A DNA stretch of 53,862 nucleotides from Acidobacteriaceae bacterium (GCA_030041045.1 JASHOQ010000142.1:1-53862), one strand, 5' to 3'. Positions 8,943 through 19,538 are shown, counted from the first letter of the stretch. Notes: a model not told the origin generated them from the letters alone. A program made the numbers and translations.

Positions 8943-10313
8943 CCATATTTTCCCGCTTGCCTTTTGACTCACCAGTTCCTTGAAGACGCGCCCGCGATGC
9001 TCGTAGCTCTCGAACTGGTCGAAGCTGGAGCAGGCGGGAGCAAGCAGCACCACTTCGCCCGCATGGGCAGACGCAGCCGCGGCGTCGACTGCGCCGCTGA
9101 GGGTTTCGCAGGAGCGGATGGAAACCACGCCGCGCAACTGCGATTCGATCTTGGCCGCGGCGGAACCGATGGTATAGACCGCACGCACGCGCTCGCGCAA
9201 GAGCTGCGTCAGCACGGTGTAGTCGGAGCCTTTGTCCTTTCCGCCGAGAATGAGGTGAATGCCGGAGGAGAATGCAGCCAGGGCTTTGGCGGTCGCGTCC
9301 ACGTTGGTGGCCTTCGAATCGTTGTAGAACTCGACGCCCTGCACCGTGGCCACGTATTCCAGGCGATGCTCGACGGCCTGAAATTTCTCAATGGCCGCGC
9401 GGATGGGCGCGGCCGCCACGCCGGCCAGGCGTGCGGCGCAGACCGCGGCGAGCACGTTTTCCACGTTGTGCTCGCCTTTGAGCGGAATCCTGTTCAGAGG
9501 GATGATCTGCTCGATTTCCCCATCCGGCGCCTGGCGATAGACCACGGATCCGTCCTGAATCCATGCGCCCATGCGAACGCGGTGCTCGAGCGAAAACCAG
9601 TGCACGGAGGCCGCCGAGCGCACCGCTGCCTCGGCGGCGCGGGCGTTATCGGCATTGAGCACGACGCAGTCGTTCGGCTGCTGCGCGGCAAAGATGCGCT
9701 CCTTGGCGCGCGCATAGTTCTCAAAGCTGCCGTGGCGGTCGAGATGATCGGGCGTGATATTGAGAATGACGGCGATGGCGGGATGGAATTGCTCCGTGCT
9801 TTCGAGCTGAAAGCTCGAGACCTCGAGCACGGACCAGGTCTCGTCTGTGCTCTCTTCGATGAGGCTGACCACGGGCACGCCGATGTTGCCGCCCACCAGC
9901 GTGGGCAGCCCCCCTTCCCTGAGGATTTCTCCCGCAAGCGCGGTGGTGGTCGTTTTGCCGTTGGAGCCGGTGATGGCGAGAATTTTGCCTTTGAGAAAGC
10001 GCGCGGCCAGTTCGAGCTCGCCGATGATGGGCAGGCCGAACTTGCGCACCTGCACCAGCTCGGGCGTATCGAGGGGCACGCCGGGGCTGACCACGATGAG
10101 GTCCTGGCGGCGAAAGGTGAGCAGGCCGTGGCCGCCGGCCTCAACCATAATGCCCTCTTCGAGCAGGGCGGGAATGTCCTTGGCCAGGGACTCGGCCGAG
10201 CGGATGTCAGAGACGGTGACCTGCGCGCCCTTGCGGCGCAGAAACAGAGCCGCCGCAAGACCGGATTTACCCAGTCCCACGACCAGAACCTTTTTGCCCT
10301 TAAGCTCCAACAT
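8931..10313 (-). CDS. murD: UDP-MurNAc-L-Ala--D-Glu ligase MurD
   Basis: MurD adds D-glutamate to UDP-MurNAc-L-alanine. The ATG at 10313 has GGAG just upstream and gives a 460-residue protein of normal length starting MLELKGKKVLVVGLGKSG. The ATP loop GSNGKTTTT is at 116-124, preceded by SPGVP, the usual MurD arrangement. The central domain includes NITPDHLDRHG and the C-terminal domain NDSKATNVDAT and LILGGKDKG. It is the second gene after mraY on the minus strand, with an 80-base gap. The last codons lie in a 20-bp tandem repeat shared with the ftsW leader. Confidence 0.97.
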   Translation of the reverse strand: MLELKGKKVLVVGLGKSGLAAALFLRRKGAQVTVSDIRSAESLAKDIPALLEEGIMVEAGGHGLLTFRRQDLIVVSPGVPLDTPELVQVRKFGLPIIGELELAARFLKGKILAITGSNGKTTTTALAGEILREGGLPTLVGGNIGVPVVSLIEESTDETWSVLEVSSFQLESTEQFHPAIAVILNITPDHLDRHGSFENYARAKERIFAAQQPNDCVVLNADNARAAEAAVRSAASVHWFSLEHRVRMGAWIQDGSVVYRQAPDGEIEQIIPLNRIPLKGEHNVENVLAAVCAARLAGVAAAPIRAAIEKFQAVEHRLEYVATVQGVEFYNDSKATNVDATAKALAAFSSGIHLILGGKDKGSDYTVLTQLLRERVRAVYTIGSAAAKIESQLRGVVSIRSCETLSGAVDAAAASAHAGEVVLLAPACSSFDQFESYEHRGRVFKELVSQKASGKIWQNV

Positions 10314-10394
10314 GAGTCTCCAGCATCGATTCCCTTCCCCGGCAACCATCGACACTTCTATTGTGCACCGGCGGGCGCTCAAGCCGGACGGGGG

Positions 10395-11531
10395 CTAGCG
10401 CAGTTTGAGGGTGGTGAGTGCAAACAATGCAAACACGAGGGCGCCGATCCAGAAGCGGACAATGACTTTGGACTCGCTCCAGCCCAGCTGCTCGAAATGA
10501 TGGTGCAGCGGCGCCATCTTGAAGATGCGCTTGCGTCGCAGCTTGTAGCTGCCCACCTGCAGAATGACGGAGACGGCCTCGAGAATGAAGATGCCGCCAA
10601 CGAAAGGCAGAAGCAGCTCCTGGCGAATGATGAGAGCCACGGTGCCGATGGCGCCGCCGAGGGCGAGCGAGCCCACGTCGCCCATGAAGATTTCCGCCGG
10701 ATGGGCGTTGTACCACAAAAATCCGATGGACGCGCCCACCATGGAGCCGCAGAAGACGGTGAGCTCGCCCACCATGGGCATGCGCTCGAGCTCAAGATAA
10801 TCGGCAAAAACCACGTGGCCGGTGATGTAGGTGAGCACGGCCAATGCGCCCGCGGCGATGATGGTGCAGCCGATGGCCAGGCCATCGAGTCCGTCGGTGA
10901 GGTTGACCGCGTTCGAAGTGCCCACCAGCCAGAGAACCACCCACAGGACGAAGGGCGCAAATGCAATCAGGCCGAGATGCGGAACGGTCGCAGGCCAATG
11001 GTGCCAGAGCAGAGCGGGGCGCAGATTCTTGATGAAGGGCACGGAGACGCGCGTGGAAAACATTTTGAACTGGCTCAGGCCCACCAGCGCCGCGGCCACC
11101 AGCGCGCCGGCCACCCCCTGCCACAAGAGCTTGGCCCGCGGCGTAAGGCCCAGGCTGCGCCGCTGCACCACCTTGATGTAATCGTCGGTGAAGCCGATGG
11201 CGCCGAAAGCGAAGGTGGAAAGGACCGTGACCCAGACAAAAGGATTCGCGGGATCGGACCAGAGCACCGTGGGCAGCAGGATGGCGATGCAGATGAGCAC
11301 GCCGCCCATGGTGGGCGTGCCGGTTTTTTTCAGATGCGACTGCGGCCCGTCTTCGCGCACGAACTGGCCGATCTGGAACTCGCGCAGCTTCTGAATCACG
11401 TATGGGCCGATGAAGAGCGCGATGAGCAGCGCGGTGAGCGAGGCGAACGCGGTGCGGAAGGTGAGATAGCGGAAGATCCGGAAGGGATGGAAATACGGGA
11501 ACAGCTTTTCGTAAAGCAGCCAGTAAAGCAA
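10395..11531 (-). CDS. mraY: Phospho-MurNAc-pentapeptide transferase MraY
   Basis: MraY attaches phospho-MurNAc-pentapeptide to undecaprenyl phosphate to make lipid I in the membrane. The 378-residue protein has about ten membrane segments and the diagnostic GTPTMGG, GFTDDYIKV, NAVNLTDGLDGLA and APLHHHFE motifs. The start codon is TTG at 11531: GGAGG sits four bases upstream, and no in-frame ATG fits. It is the first gene of the surviving division-cluster block. The murF/murE genes that commonly precede mraY are missing; a toxin-antitoxin pair faces the other way. Confidence 0.97.
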   Translation of the reverse strand: MLYWLLYEKLFPYFHPFRIFRYLTFRTAFASLTALLIALFIGPYVIQKLREFQIGQFVREDGPQSHLKKTGTPTMGGVLICIAILLPTVLWSDPANPFVWVTVLSTFAFGAIGFTDDYIKVVQRRSLGLTPRAKLLWQGVAGALVAAALVGLSQFKMFSTRVSVPFIKNLRPALLWHHWPATVPHLGLIAFAPFVLWVVLWLVGTSNAVNLTDGLDGLAIGCTIIAAGALAVLTYITGHVVFADYLELERMPMVGELTVFCGSMVGASIGFLWYNAHPAEIFMGDVGSLALGGAIGTVALIIRQELLLPFVGGIFILEAVSVILQVGSYKLRRKRIFKMAPLHHHFEQLGWSESKVIVRFWIGALVFALFALTTLKLR

Positions 11532-11668
11532 GGGTCCTCCATCGCCGGAGTGGGGCAGGTATTAGGGAGATTTTACAGGGGTGTCAGTGATGATGGGCGG
11601 CGAGCACCAAGGCGAGCACTGGCGCGGCTAGCCGCATGCCCCTTTGAACCGATCAGCCGGGCGATCGC

Positions 11669-11697
11669 TTGGCGAGGGGGTATATATGTGATATATA
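11669..11697 (+). promoter_or_regulatory. Putative brnTA promoter
   Basis: TTGGCG (11669-11674) and TATATA (11692-11697) are separated by exactly 17 bases. The -10 element lies inside the palindrome at 11680-11698. Transcription would begin at or near the brnT ATG (11704), so the message may be nearly leaderless. Confidence 0.5.
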
Positions 11698-11698
11698 C
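11680..11698. promoter_or_regulatory. Operator-like perfect palindrome before brnT
   Basis: GTATATAT and ATATATAC form perfect 8-bp arms around GTG, ending five bases before the brnT start and covering the predicted -10. BrnA-type antitoxins are known to repress their own promoters, so this is the likely binding site. Confidence 0.65.
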
Positions 11699-11703
11699 AA
11701 GAG

Positions 11704-12021
11704 ATGGGCGAGAGGGACCCGCTTGCGGCTTGCATCGGCTTTGACTGGGACGAAGACAATGCGGGCAAGAACTGGGAGCGCCACCGCGTAACGCCCGAGG
11801 AAGCAGAGGATGTCTTTTTCCACGATCCTTTTGTGATGCGTTCCGACCCCGCTCACTCGAAACGGGAGAGACGCTATTGGGCGCTGGGAAAAACTGCGCA
11901 CGACCGAGGACTCTTTGTGGCCTTTACGATTCGCGGGAAGCTCATTCGGGTCATCTCCGCACGGGACATGAGCCGGAGAGAAATGGAGGACTATGGGCGC
12001 TACGAAAAAGACGATTCCTAA
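11704..12021 (+). CDS. brnT: BrnT-family ribonuclease toxin
   Basis: BrnT is a RelE-fold mRNA-degrading toxin of a type II toxin-antitoxin pair. The family signature FDWDEDNAGKNWERHRVTPE is at residues 13-32. Later come the basic ERRYWALGKT segment and the conserved C-terminal RVISARDMSRREMEDY. Length is 105 residues, slightly long because of a 12-residue N-terminal lead-in; no later in-frame ATG fits. The gene overlaps the antitoxin gene by 29 bases, the usual toxin-first order of BrnTA. A palindromic operator lies immediately upstream. Confidence 0.9.
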   Translation: MGERDPLAACIGFDWDEDNAGKNWERHRVTPEEAEDVFFHDPFVMRSDPAHSKRERRYWALGKTAHDRGLFVAFTIRGKLIRVISARDMSRREMEDYGRYEKDDS

Positions 12022-12292
12022 ATTCAAAAGCGAAGCCGAGGAATTCGAATTCTGGTCTTCGACCGGGCCGGGTGCGGATTCGACCAAATACATTGACTGG
12101 CCTCAGGCGAAGCGCGCAAAGTTTCCCAATCTGCGCCCCACACTGCGCACCATCTCCGTACGGCTTCCGGTGGCGATGATCGAAGACCTGAAGATTCTCG
12201 CCAACCAGAGAGATGTGCCGTATCAGTCGTTGCTCAAGGTGTTTCTTGCCGAAAGGCTGGCGGCAGAGCGGAAGCTGCGCAAGGCGGGGTAG
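11993..12292 (+). CDS. brnA: BrnA/CopG-type antitoxin
   Basis: A 99-residue protein overlapping the end of brnT. Its C-terminal half (RTISVRLPVAMIEDLKILANQ, then PYQSLLKVFLAERL) is a ribbon-helix-helix DNA-binding domain of CopG type. The N-terminal half (KFKSEAEEFEFWSS) is the toxin-neutralising arm seen in this antitoxin family. It should bind BrnT and autorepress the operon through the palindrome at 11680-11698. Confidence 0.88.
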   Translation: MGATKKTIPKFKSEAEEFEFWSSTGPGADSTKYIDWPQAKRAKFPNLRPTLRTISVRLPVAMIEDLKILANQRDVPYQSLLKVFLAERLAAERKLRKAG

Positions 12293-12352
12293 AGCTTCGT
12301 GCTTTCCTAGGTCCCAAAATGGAGATTTGGGGCACCTGGCTAGAATTGCCAA

Positions 12353-13504
12353 CTAATCTAGCATTGCACGAGCATAAGTCTGCGCAACGACAGAGGGATC
12401 CTTACCCACAATCACCGGGATTTTCGTATTCGGCACGAATTTCGGCGGTGCGCTCTTCATTTCTCGCACAATGAAGGCCATGCGAAATATACCGTTCTCA
12501 GATTCAAATTTCTTTGCACTTTCTGCGGCTCCGGCAAGCCAAGCGGACTCCCTTCCGCCGCTATCGCATGCGATTATTCCGAAGGTCCTCTTTTCCGCAG
12601 AAATCACAAACTTGCAATCGTTAACGCTACCATCCGCATTCACGGGAATCTTGACCGTTATCAGTTTTCCTCTCATGCTCCTGACGCTGGAAATCAAAGT
12701 GTTCCACCAGAATCCGTCAGGATAGCCAATATAGGCAGCTTCAACATATCCTCCGCACGCAAGCAAACATTGTCCGTGCAACTTAAGAACACTGGATTTC
12801 TTCGGGACTCTATATTCGTTGAGGAGATGATAGAGCGCGGGGACGTATACGCCATCAATTACCGTCTTCTGAGAATGCTTTTCGCGCACTTTTTCATCTA
12901 ACATGGTCGCACCCAACCGTTCAGAGAATGCCAGCATAGACCGTGTAATATCCCTAAATTCCCGAATGAGTGTTCCCCAATTAAACGAAACCCGATCTGT
13001 ATACACCAATAGCGTTTTGCCCCGATGAACTATCGCTGTTCGCGTTGAGTTTATCCTCCCAAACCACGGGAGTTTTGTTGCTATCAAGCTGCGATACGAG
13101 GGGTCAAGCCGCTCACGATTCTTCAGTGCCCACTCGTTCAGCTTATGGAAGCTTTCCCACGGCGCCTGTCCTTTCTTTGCGCCTAGTGTTGCTATAACAT
13201 CGGCCATGATGTCACAAGCCGACTGCAGCATAACGTAGTACGCTTCAGCATCAAGACCCACTGCGATCAAGTCGTGGGAGCGCCAAATCTCAGGTGTGAC
13301 GCCTTCGTACCACAGTAGACGGCCCGCAAGAGCAGCAATGTTAAGCACATCATGCGAAAAAGAGTCTGCCAATTCCCGGAAGTGCACCGAATTCGCATAC
13401 GTCACGCAATTCAAAGCGTCTGCCAGCCCCAAATAGAACTGGGACCTCGCAAGATGTTGATCGCGACGAATCTGAATGGGAATACCTAGCGCAGACACTG
13501 TCAA
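12353..13504 (-). CDS. Unknown protein with HEPN-like RX4-6H motif
   Basis: I do not recognise a named family for this 383-residue protein. The N-terminal 200 residues are mostly helical, with a pattern typical of HEPN domains. Near residue 155 it reads STRTAIVHRGK, which gives Arg155-X4-His160, the RX4-6H motif of HEPN ribonucleases. The C-terminal part looks alpha/beta (VIDGVYVPALYHLL, KLITVKIPVNADGS, FRMAFIVREM) and is unassigned. Base composition is visibly lower in GC than the neighbours, and the gene sits between a toxin-antitoxin pair and ilvC, both signs of acquisition. A role in defence or stress RNA cleavage is plausible but is inference from one motif. Confidence 0.7.
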   Translation of the reverse strand: MTVSALGIPIQIRRDQHLARSQFYLGLADALNCVTYANSVHFRELADSFSHDVLNIAALAGRLLWYEGVTPEIWRSHDLIAVGLDAEAYYVMLQSACDIMADVIATLGAKKGQAPWESFHKLNEWALKNRERLDPSYRSLIATKLPWFGRINSTRTAIVHRGKTLLVYTDRVSFNWGTLIREFRDITRSMLAFSERLGATMLDEKVREKHSQKTVIDGVYVPALYHLLNEYRVPKKSSVLKLHGQCLLACGGYVEAAYIGYPDGFWWNTLISSVRSMRGKLITVKIPVNADGSVNDCKFVISAEKRTFGIIACDSGGRESAWLAGAAESAKKFESENGIFRMAFIVREMKSAPPKFVPNTKIPVIVGKDPSVVAQTYARAMLD

Positions 13505-13705
13505 GTTTTACGTCAGTCCAAGTTTACCTTGGGCGTTATGAACCAAATCGATGCTCTTGTATTCGTCCTTGGTATATCGGTATCAAACCGCTGGTTTCAC
13601 GTCGGTTTAGAATTCGGATGGACGGATCGATACAGGTTCGAAAGAAAGCCGTGGGGCGGCTGGATGCGCCCGGCGTTTTCTGTTTGACGAGATTTTGCTC
13701 GCTGC

Positions 13706-15386
<1,681 letters not shown>

Positions 15387-15392
15387 AAAAGC

Positions 15393-15516
15393 AGCTCCTA
15401 GCCTCTAGCTCCTAGCTTCTAGCTCTCATTGCCTGCTTGGAAGCCTGCGCAGATCAGCGATTCGTCAATCTGCGAATCACAGGCTAGTGGCTAGAAGCTA
15501 GCAGCTAGAAGCTGTC
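15393..15516. repeat. CTAG-rich inverted pair of 7-bp arrays, ilvB-ilvN border
   Basis: Left array 15393-15427 (five units AGCYNCT) and right array 15482-15516 (five units RGCTAGN or close) are mutually complementary. They enclose 54 bases containing a smaller GCAGAT/ATCTGC hairpin. In the mRNA the arms could form a long imperfect helix that includes the ilvN ribosome binding site. Confidence 0.85.
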
Positions 15517-17295
15517 TTAATTGTCTTCCGCCCGCTCTTCCAGCGGATCGCGATCCGGCCGGCGAATCATCTCATGCAATGCACTGCCGGCAGGAATCAT
15601 GGGGTAAACCGAGTCTTCTTTTTCAACAAGGAAGTTAAGCAGAAACGCGCTCTGCGAGGAGCGTGCGGCCTCGACAGCGCCCAGAACTTCGCTGCGCGTG
15701 CGCACGGCGCGCCCCGGAATGCCATGCGCCTCGGCCAGCTTGACGAAGTCCGGGCTCACCAGCGGCGTGGCTTCGTAATTGCGCTCGTAGAAAAACTCCT
15801 GCCACTGGCGCACCATGCCCAGGTAGCCGTTGTTGATGACGGCGATGTTGATCTTGAGTTTTTCCTGCACGATGGTCGAGAGCTCGGCCGCCGTCATCTG
15901 GAAGCCGCCGTCGCCGGCAATCACCCATACTTCTTTTTCCGGGCAGGCCATCTTGACGCCGATAGCCGCGGGCAGCGCGTAGCCCATGGTGCCCAGGCCG
16001 CCGGAAGTGATGAGGGTGCGCGGATGCTCGTGATGGAAGTACTGCGCCTCCCACATCTGGTGCTGGCCCACATCCGTCACCACCACGGCGCTGCCCCCGG
16101 TGATGCGCCACAGATCGTGCATCACGTGCGCCGCGTAGAGGTGCCCGGAGTCGGGCAGGTTCTTGATGTCGTGCACCGCCACGGCGCCCTTGCTGGCTTC
16201 AATGGTCTTGAGCCACGCAGAGCCGTCGCGCCCCCCTTGCCCACGAGTCCCGATGCGCGGCAGCAACTCTTCAAGCACTGCGCGCAGGTCGCCCACCAGC
16301 GCCACCTCGGCCTTCACGTTTTTGTTGATCTCCGCCGGATCGATTTCGATGTGAATCTTCTTCGCGTTGGGCGCGTAAGAGGCCAGCTTGCCGGTCACGC
16401 GATCGTCAAAGCGCATGCCGCAGGCGATGAGCAGATCGGCCTCCTGGATGGCATGGTTCACCCACGCTTCGCCATGCATGCCCATCATGCCCAGGTTGAG
16501 CGGATGCGAAGCGGGAAAGCCGCCCAGGCCCAGCAGCGTAAGCGCCACCGGAATCTGCGCGCGTTCGGCCAGCGTGCGCACCTGCTCCATGGCGCCGGAC
16601 TCGCTGACGCCGTGGCCGGCAAGGATGATGGGCCGCTTGGAGCTGCGAATGAGTTCAGCCGCGGCCGCGAGACCGGATTCGTCCACGCGCAGCATCGGAT
16701 GCGGGCGATAGGCGCGCGGCTTGGCGGCTTCAAAGTCGAAGATGGCCGAGGCCTGCTGCGCATCCTTGGTGATGTCCACGAGCACCGGCCCGGGACGCCC
16801 CGAGCGCGCGATCTGGAAGGCATGGCGCAGCGTGGCAGCCAAATCTTCCGCGCGGCTCACGAGAAAATTGTGTTTGGTCACGGGCAGCGTGATGCCGGTA
16901 ATATCGATCTCCTGAAACGCGTCGGTGCCCAGCACCTTGCTCGACACGTTGCCGGTGATGCAGACAATGGGAATCGAGTCGAGCATCGCCGTGGCAATGC
17001 CGGTCACAAGATTCGTCGCACCCGGACCGCTGGTGGCCACGGCCACGCCCACCTTGCCTGAGGCGCGCGCGTAGCCATCGGCCATGTGCGCCGCGCCCTG
17101 CTCGTGGCGGACGAGAATGTGCTTGATGGGAAACTTGCGCAGCGCGTCGTAGGCGGGCAGAATGGCGCCGCCGGGATAGCCGAAGACCGTATCCACGCCC
17201 TCGCCCACCAGCGTGGCCCACAGAATTTCAGATCCCGTGAGGCGCGTGGGTGTGTTGAGATGTGCGTTTGCGGCTTGCGTTGTGTCAGTGGTCAT
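15517..17295 (-). CDS. ilvB: Acetolactate synthase large (catalytic) subunit
   Basis: IlvB condenses two pyruvates, or pyruvate and 2-oxobutyrate, using thiamine diphosphate, FAD and Mg2+. Its 592 residues show the N-terminal ThDP site VFGYPGGAILPAYDAL with the catalytic glutamate in RHEQGAAHMADGYAR. The central FAD-binding region follows, then the C-terminal GDGGFQM...NNGYLGMVRQWQ magnesium/ThDP motif. AGGAG lies five bases before the ATG. A 20-base gap separates it from the small unknown gene upstream, and ilvN follows after the repeat element at 15393-15516. Confidence 0.97.
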   Translation of the reverse strand: MTTDTTQAANAHLNTPTRLTGSEILWATLVGEGVDTVFGYPGGAILPAYDALRKFPIKHILVRHEQGAAHMADGYARASGKVGVAVATSGPGATNLVTGIATAMLDSIPIVCITGNVSSKVLGTDAFQEIDITGITLPVTKHNFLVSRAEDLAATLRHAFQIARSGRPGPVLVDITKDAQQASAIFDFEAAKPRAYRPHPMLRVDESGLAAAAELIRSSKRPIILAGHGVSESGAMEQVRTLAERAQIPVALTLLGLGGFPASHPLNLGMMGMHGEAWVNHAIQEADLLIACGMRFDDRVTGKLASYAPNAKKIHIEIDPAEINKNVKAEVALVGDLRAVLEELLPRIGTRGQGGRDGSAWLKTIEASKGAVAVHDIKNLPDSGHLYAAHVMHDLWRITGGSAVVVTDVGQHQMWEAQYFHHEHPRTLITSGGLGTMGYALPAAIGVKMACPEKEVWVIAGDGGFQMTAAELSTIVQEKLKINIAVINNGYLGMVRQWQEFFYERNYEATPLVSPDFVKLAEAHGIPGRAVRTRSEVLGAVEAARSSQSAFLLNFLVEKEDSVYPMIPAGSALHEMIRRPDRDPLEERAEDN

Positions 17296-17315
17296 AATGA
17301 CTCCTCTTAACTTAC

Positions 17316-17666
17316 CTACAGCTGAGCCTCGGTTTGCGTTGACCCTGGCCCACCCTTGCGGATCACGATGCGCGCATTCTGGCAGAGCGGATAAGATCGC
17401 AAGACCGGCTCCATTGCCTTGTAGAGTCGATCCGCATCCGGGCCATACGTAAAGATTGTGGTTTCCTTGTCGCCGACTTCATTACCGTCCAATTCTCCCG
17501 CGCGGCTCTTCTGAATGGCTTCGATCAACTGATCTTCTAGCGTGGAAAGATCGCAATTTGCATAGACTTCGTCGGGAAGACTCACTCCATCGAGATGAAT
17601 CAGCACGCATTCATCCACCTTCGGAGGTTCCTTCTTCTTCCCCAAGACCCGATCGAAGATTCCCAT
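17316..17666 (-). CDS. Unknown 116-residue protein inside the ilv cluster
   Basis: A small soluble protein beginning MGIFDRVLGKKKEPPKVDE, with a good GGAGG site six bases before the ATG. It reads as a mixed alpha/beta domain (CVLIHLDGVSLPDEVYANCDLSTLEDQLIEAI, then ETTIFTYGPDADRLYKAMEPVL and NARIVIRKGG). No catalytic motif or known family is recognised. It sits with short gaps (12 and 20 bases) between ilvD and ilvB, so it is almost certainly co-transcribed; a link to branched-chain amino acid synthesis rests only on position. Confidence 0.75.
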   Translation of the reverse strand: MGIFDRVLGKKKEPPKVDECVLIHLDGVSLPDEVYANCDLSTLEDQLIEAIQKSRAGELDGNEVGDKETTIFTYGPDADRLYKAMEPVLRSYPLCQNARIVIRKGGPGSTQTEAQL

Positions 17667-17678
17667 TGCTGTTCCTCC

Positions 17679-19352
17679 CTACGTGGTAGCGCCCTCGGAC
17701 GCGCTGGTGACTCGGTCGACATATTTGCGAAACACGCCCTTGGGCCAGCGCAGCGCCGGCGGCTTGAAATTCTTGAGCCGCGCGGCCAACTCTTCCGCGC
17801 TGATCTCCACATTCAACGTGCGCTTGGGAATGTCGAAGGCAATGATGTCGCCCTCGCGCACGGCGGCAATGGGCCCGCCGACAAACGCCTCCGGCGCCAC
17901 ATGGCCCGCGGTCATGCCGCGCGTGGCGCCCGAGAAGCGGCCGTCGGTGAGCAGGGCCACGTGCGCGCTGAGCTCAGCGTTAGAGCTGATGGCCGCGGTC
18001 ACTTGCAGCATCTCGCGCATGCCGGGTCCGCCTTTGGGCCCCTCGTAGCGTATGACAACGACGTCGCCCGGCTTGATGCCGCCCGATTGAACCACCTTGA
18101 AGCAGTCTTCTTCGCAATCGAAGACGCGCGCGGGGCCACGATGCGTGAGACGATTGGCCGCGGCAACCTTCATCACGCAACCCTCGGGCGCAAGATTGCC
18201 TTTGAGAATCACCAGGCCGCCGTTGGGCTTGATGGGCTTCTCGAAGGTCCCAATCACGTCCTGGCCCGGAGTTTCCTTGGCAAGCGCAGCTTCTTCAGCC
18301 AGCGTTCTGCCGCTGATGGTCAGGGCCGCGCCGTCAGCAAAGCCGGCATCGATCATGCGCTTCGCCAGCAGCCGCGAGCCGCCCGCAGCCTGATAGTCGT
18401 TGGCCACGTATTTGCCCGCCGGCGTAAGGCTGCAAATGTACGGCGTGCGCGTGGAGATCGCGTCGAAATCTTCGATCGTCAACGGAATGCCCATCTCGCG
18501 CGCGATGGCGAGCAAGTGCAGAACGGCATTCGTCGAACCGCCGCTCGCGGCCACGCTGGCAATGGTGTTCTCGAGCGATTTGCGGGTGATGATCTGCGAA
18601 GGCCGCCGATTGGCGCGCACCGCATCCATGAGCATCCGGCCGGCTTCGCGCGTCGCCGCAAGTTTTCCGGGATGCGTGGCCGGGACGCCGGAAAAATGGA
18701 TGGGCGCGATGCCCAGAATCTCCGCACTCATGGCCATGGTGTTAGCGGTAAACTGGCCGCCGCACGCGCCCGCGCCGGGACAGGCGTTGGCCTCGAGCGC
18801 TTCGAGGCCGGCGTCGTCAATGCGTCCCGCGGCGTGCGAGCCGATGCCCTCGAAAACATTCTGAATGGTAATGTCGACGCCATTGAGTTTGCCGGGCGCA
18901 ATGGAGCCGCCGTAGAGCATCATGCCGGGAATGTCGAGCCGGCACAGCGCCATGATGATGCCGGGCATGTTCTTGTCGCAGCCGCCGATGCCGACGAGGC
19001 CATCGAAGAGATTGCCGCGCGCCTCAAGCTCGATGGAGTCGGCGATCACCTCGCGCGAAACCAGCGAGGCCTTCATGCCCTGCGTGCCCATGGTGATGCC
19101 GTCGGAGATGGTAATGGTGTTGAACTCCATGGGCGTGCCGCCGGCTTCGCGAATGCCTTCCTTCAGCGCCTCAGCAATCTCGCGCAGGTGCACGTTGCAG
19201 GTGCCGATCTCAGTCCACGTGTTGGCCACGCCGATGATGGGCTTGTGCAGGTCTTCCTTCTTGAATCCGGAGCCGCGCAGATAGGATCGCGCCGCCGCGC
19301 GCGCCGGGCCTTCGGTAAGGGGGATCGAATTGCGTTTGCCGTCGATAGTCAT
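17679..19352 (-). CDS. ilvD: Dihydroxy-acid dehydratase
   Basis: IlvD dehydrates 2,3-dihydroxy acids to 2-oxo acids in valine and isoleucine synthesis and carries an iron-sulphur cluster. The 557-residue length is normal. The cluster cysteines lie in GGCDKNMPG and in [17 protein letters not shown]; the C-terminal [14 protein letters not shown] and GHVAPEA motifs are present. The ATG at 19352 overlaps the stop of a 7-codon upstream reading frame (ATGA) that carries the local AGGAG site. This suggests translational coupling. It follows leuD across a CTAG-rich repeat element. Confidence 0.97.
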   Translation of the reverse strand: MTIDGKRNSIPLTEGPARAAARSYLRGSGFKKEDLHKPIIGVANTWTEIGTCNVHLREIAEALKEGIREAGGTPMEFNTITISDGITMGTQGMKASLVSREVIADSIELEARGNLFDGLVGIGGCDKNMPGIIMALCRLDIPGMMLYGGSIAPGKLNGVDITIQNVFEGIGSHAAGRIDDAGLEALEANACPGAGACGGQFTANTMAMSAEILGIAPIHFSGVPATHPGKLAATREAGRMLMDAVRANRRPSQIITRKSLENTIASVAASGGSTNAVLHLLAIAREMGIPLTIEDFDAISTRTPYICSLTPAGKYVANDYQAAGGSRLLAKRMIDAGFADGAALTISGRTLAEEAALAKETPGQDVIGTFEKPIKPNGGLVILKGNLAPEGCVMKVAAANRLTHRGPARVFDCEEDCFKVVQSGGIKPGDVVVIRYEGPKGGPGMREMLQVTAAISSNAELSAHVALLTDGRFSGATRGMTAGHVAPEAFVGGPIAAVREGDIIAFDIPKRTLNVEISAEELAARLKNFKPPALRWPKGVFRKYVDRVTSASEGATT

Positions 19353-19372
19353 TGGCTCTTCGCTTCGCTCAT
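19349..19372 (-). CDS. Putative 7-codon leader peptide before ilvD
   Basis: ATG at 19372 opens MSEAKSQ and its TGA overlaps the ilvD ATG. AGGAG (19384..19380) lies seven bases upstream, an ideal spacing, whereas it is 27 bases from the ilvD start itself. The mini-frame may deliver ribosomes to ilvD. It contains no branched-chain residues, so it is not a classic attenuator peptide. Confidence 0.45.
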   Translation of the reverse strand: MSEAKSQ

Positions 19373-19378
19373 CGCCAG

Positions 19379-19538
19379 GCTCCTAGGTGTTAGCTTCTAG
19401 CTCCTGGCTTGTTGGTGCTGCAGTTAAATGCTTCCGTGATGAGAAACAATGAAATCGATTGCCGCTTTCGGCGCCTGCACATGCTGTTTGTTCCAGCAGG
19501 ATGAGCTAGAAGCTAAAGGCTAGGAGCTAGTAGCTGCT
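19379..19538. repeat. CTAG-rich inverted pair of 7-bp arrays, leuD-ilvD border
   Basis: Left array 19379-19407 and right array 19504-19538 (units AGCTAGA, AGCTAAA, GGCTAGG, AGCTAGT, AGCTGCT) are complementary over about 26 bases with three mismatches. They enclose 96 bases. The leuD stop codon lies in the right array and the AGGAG site in the left. Confidence 0.85.

Noticed and set aside
8715..11744. A plus-strand open frame of 1009 codons antisense to ftsW, murD and mraY
   Set aside because: It is a shadow of high-GC coding on the other strand: its product is His/Gly/Ala-rich without any domain, and it crosses three well-identified minus-strand genes.
13635..13642. GGTTCGAA, a T-loop-like sequence suggesting a tRNA in the spacer before ilvC
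   Set aside because: No acceptor or anticodon stems can be formed around it.
17595..19400. A 601-codon plus-strand frame opposite ilvD
   Set aside because: Low-complexity Arg/Ala/His-rich translation and complete overlap with ilvD mark it as a mirror frame.
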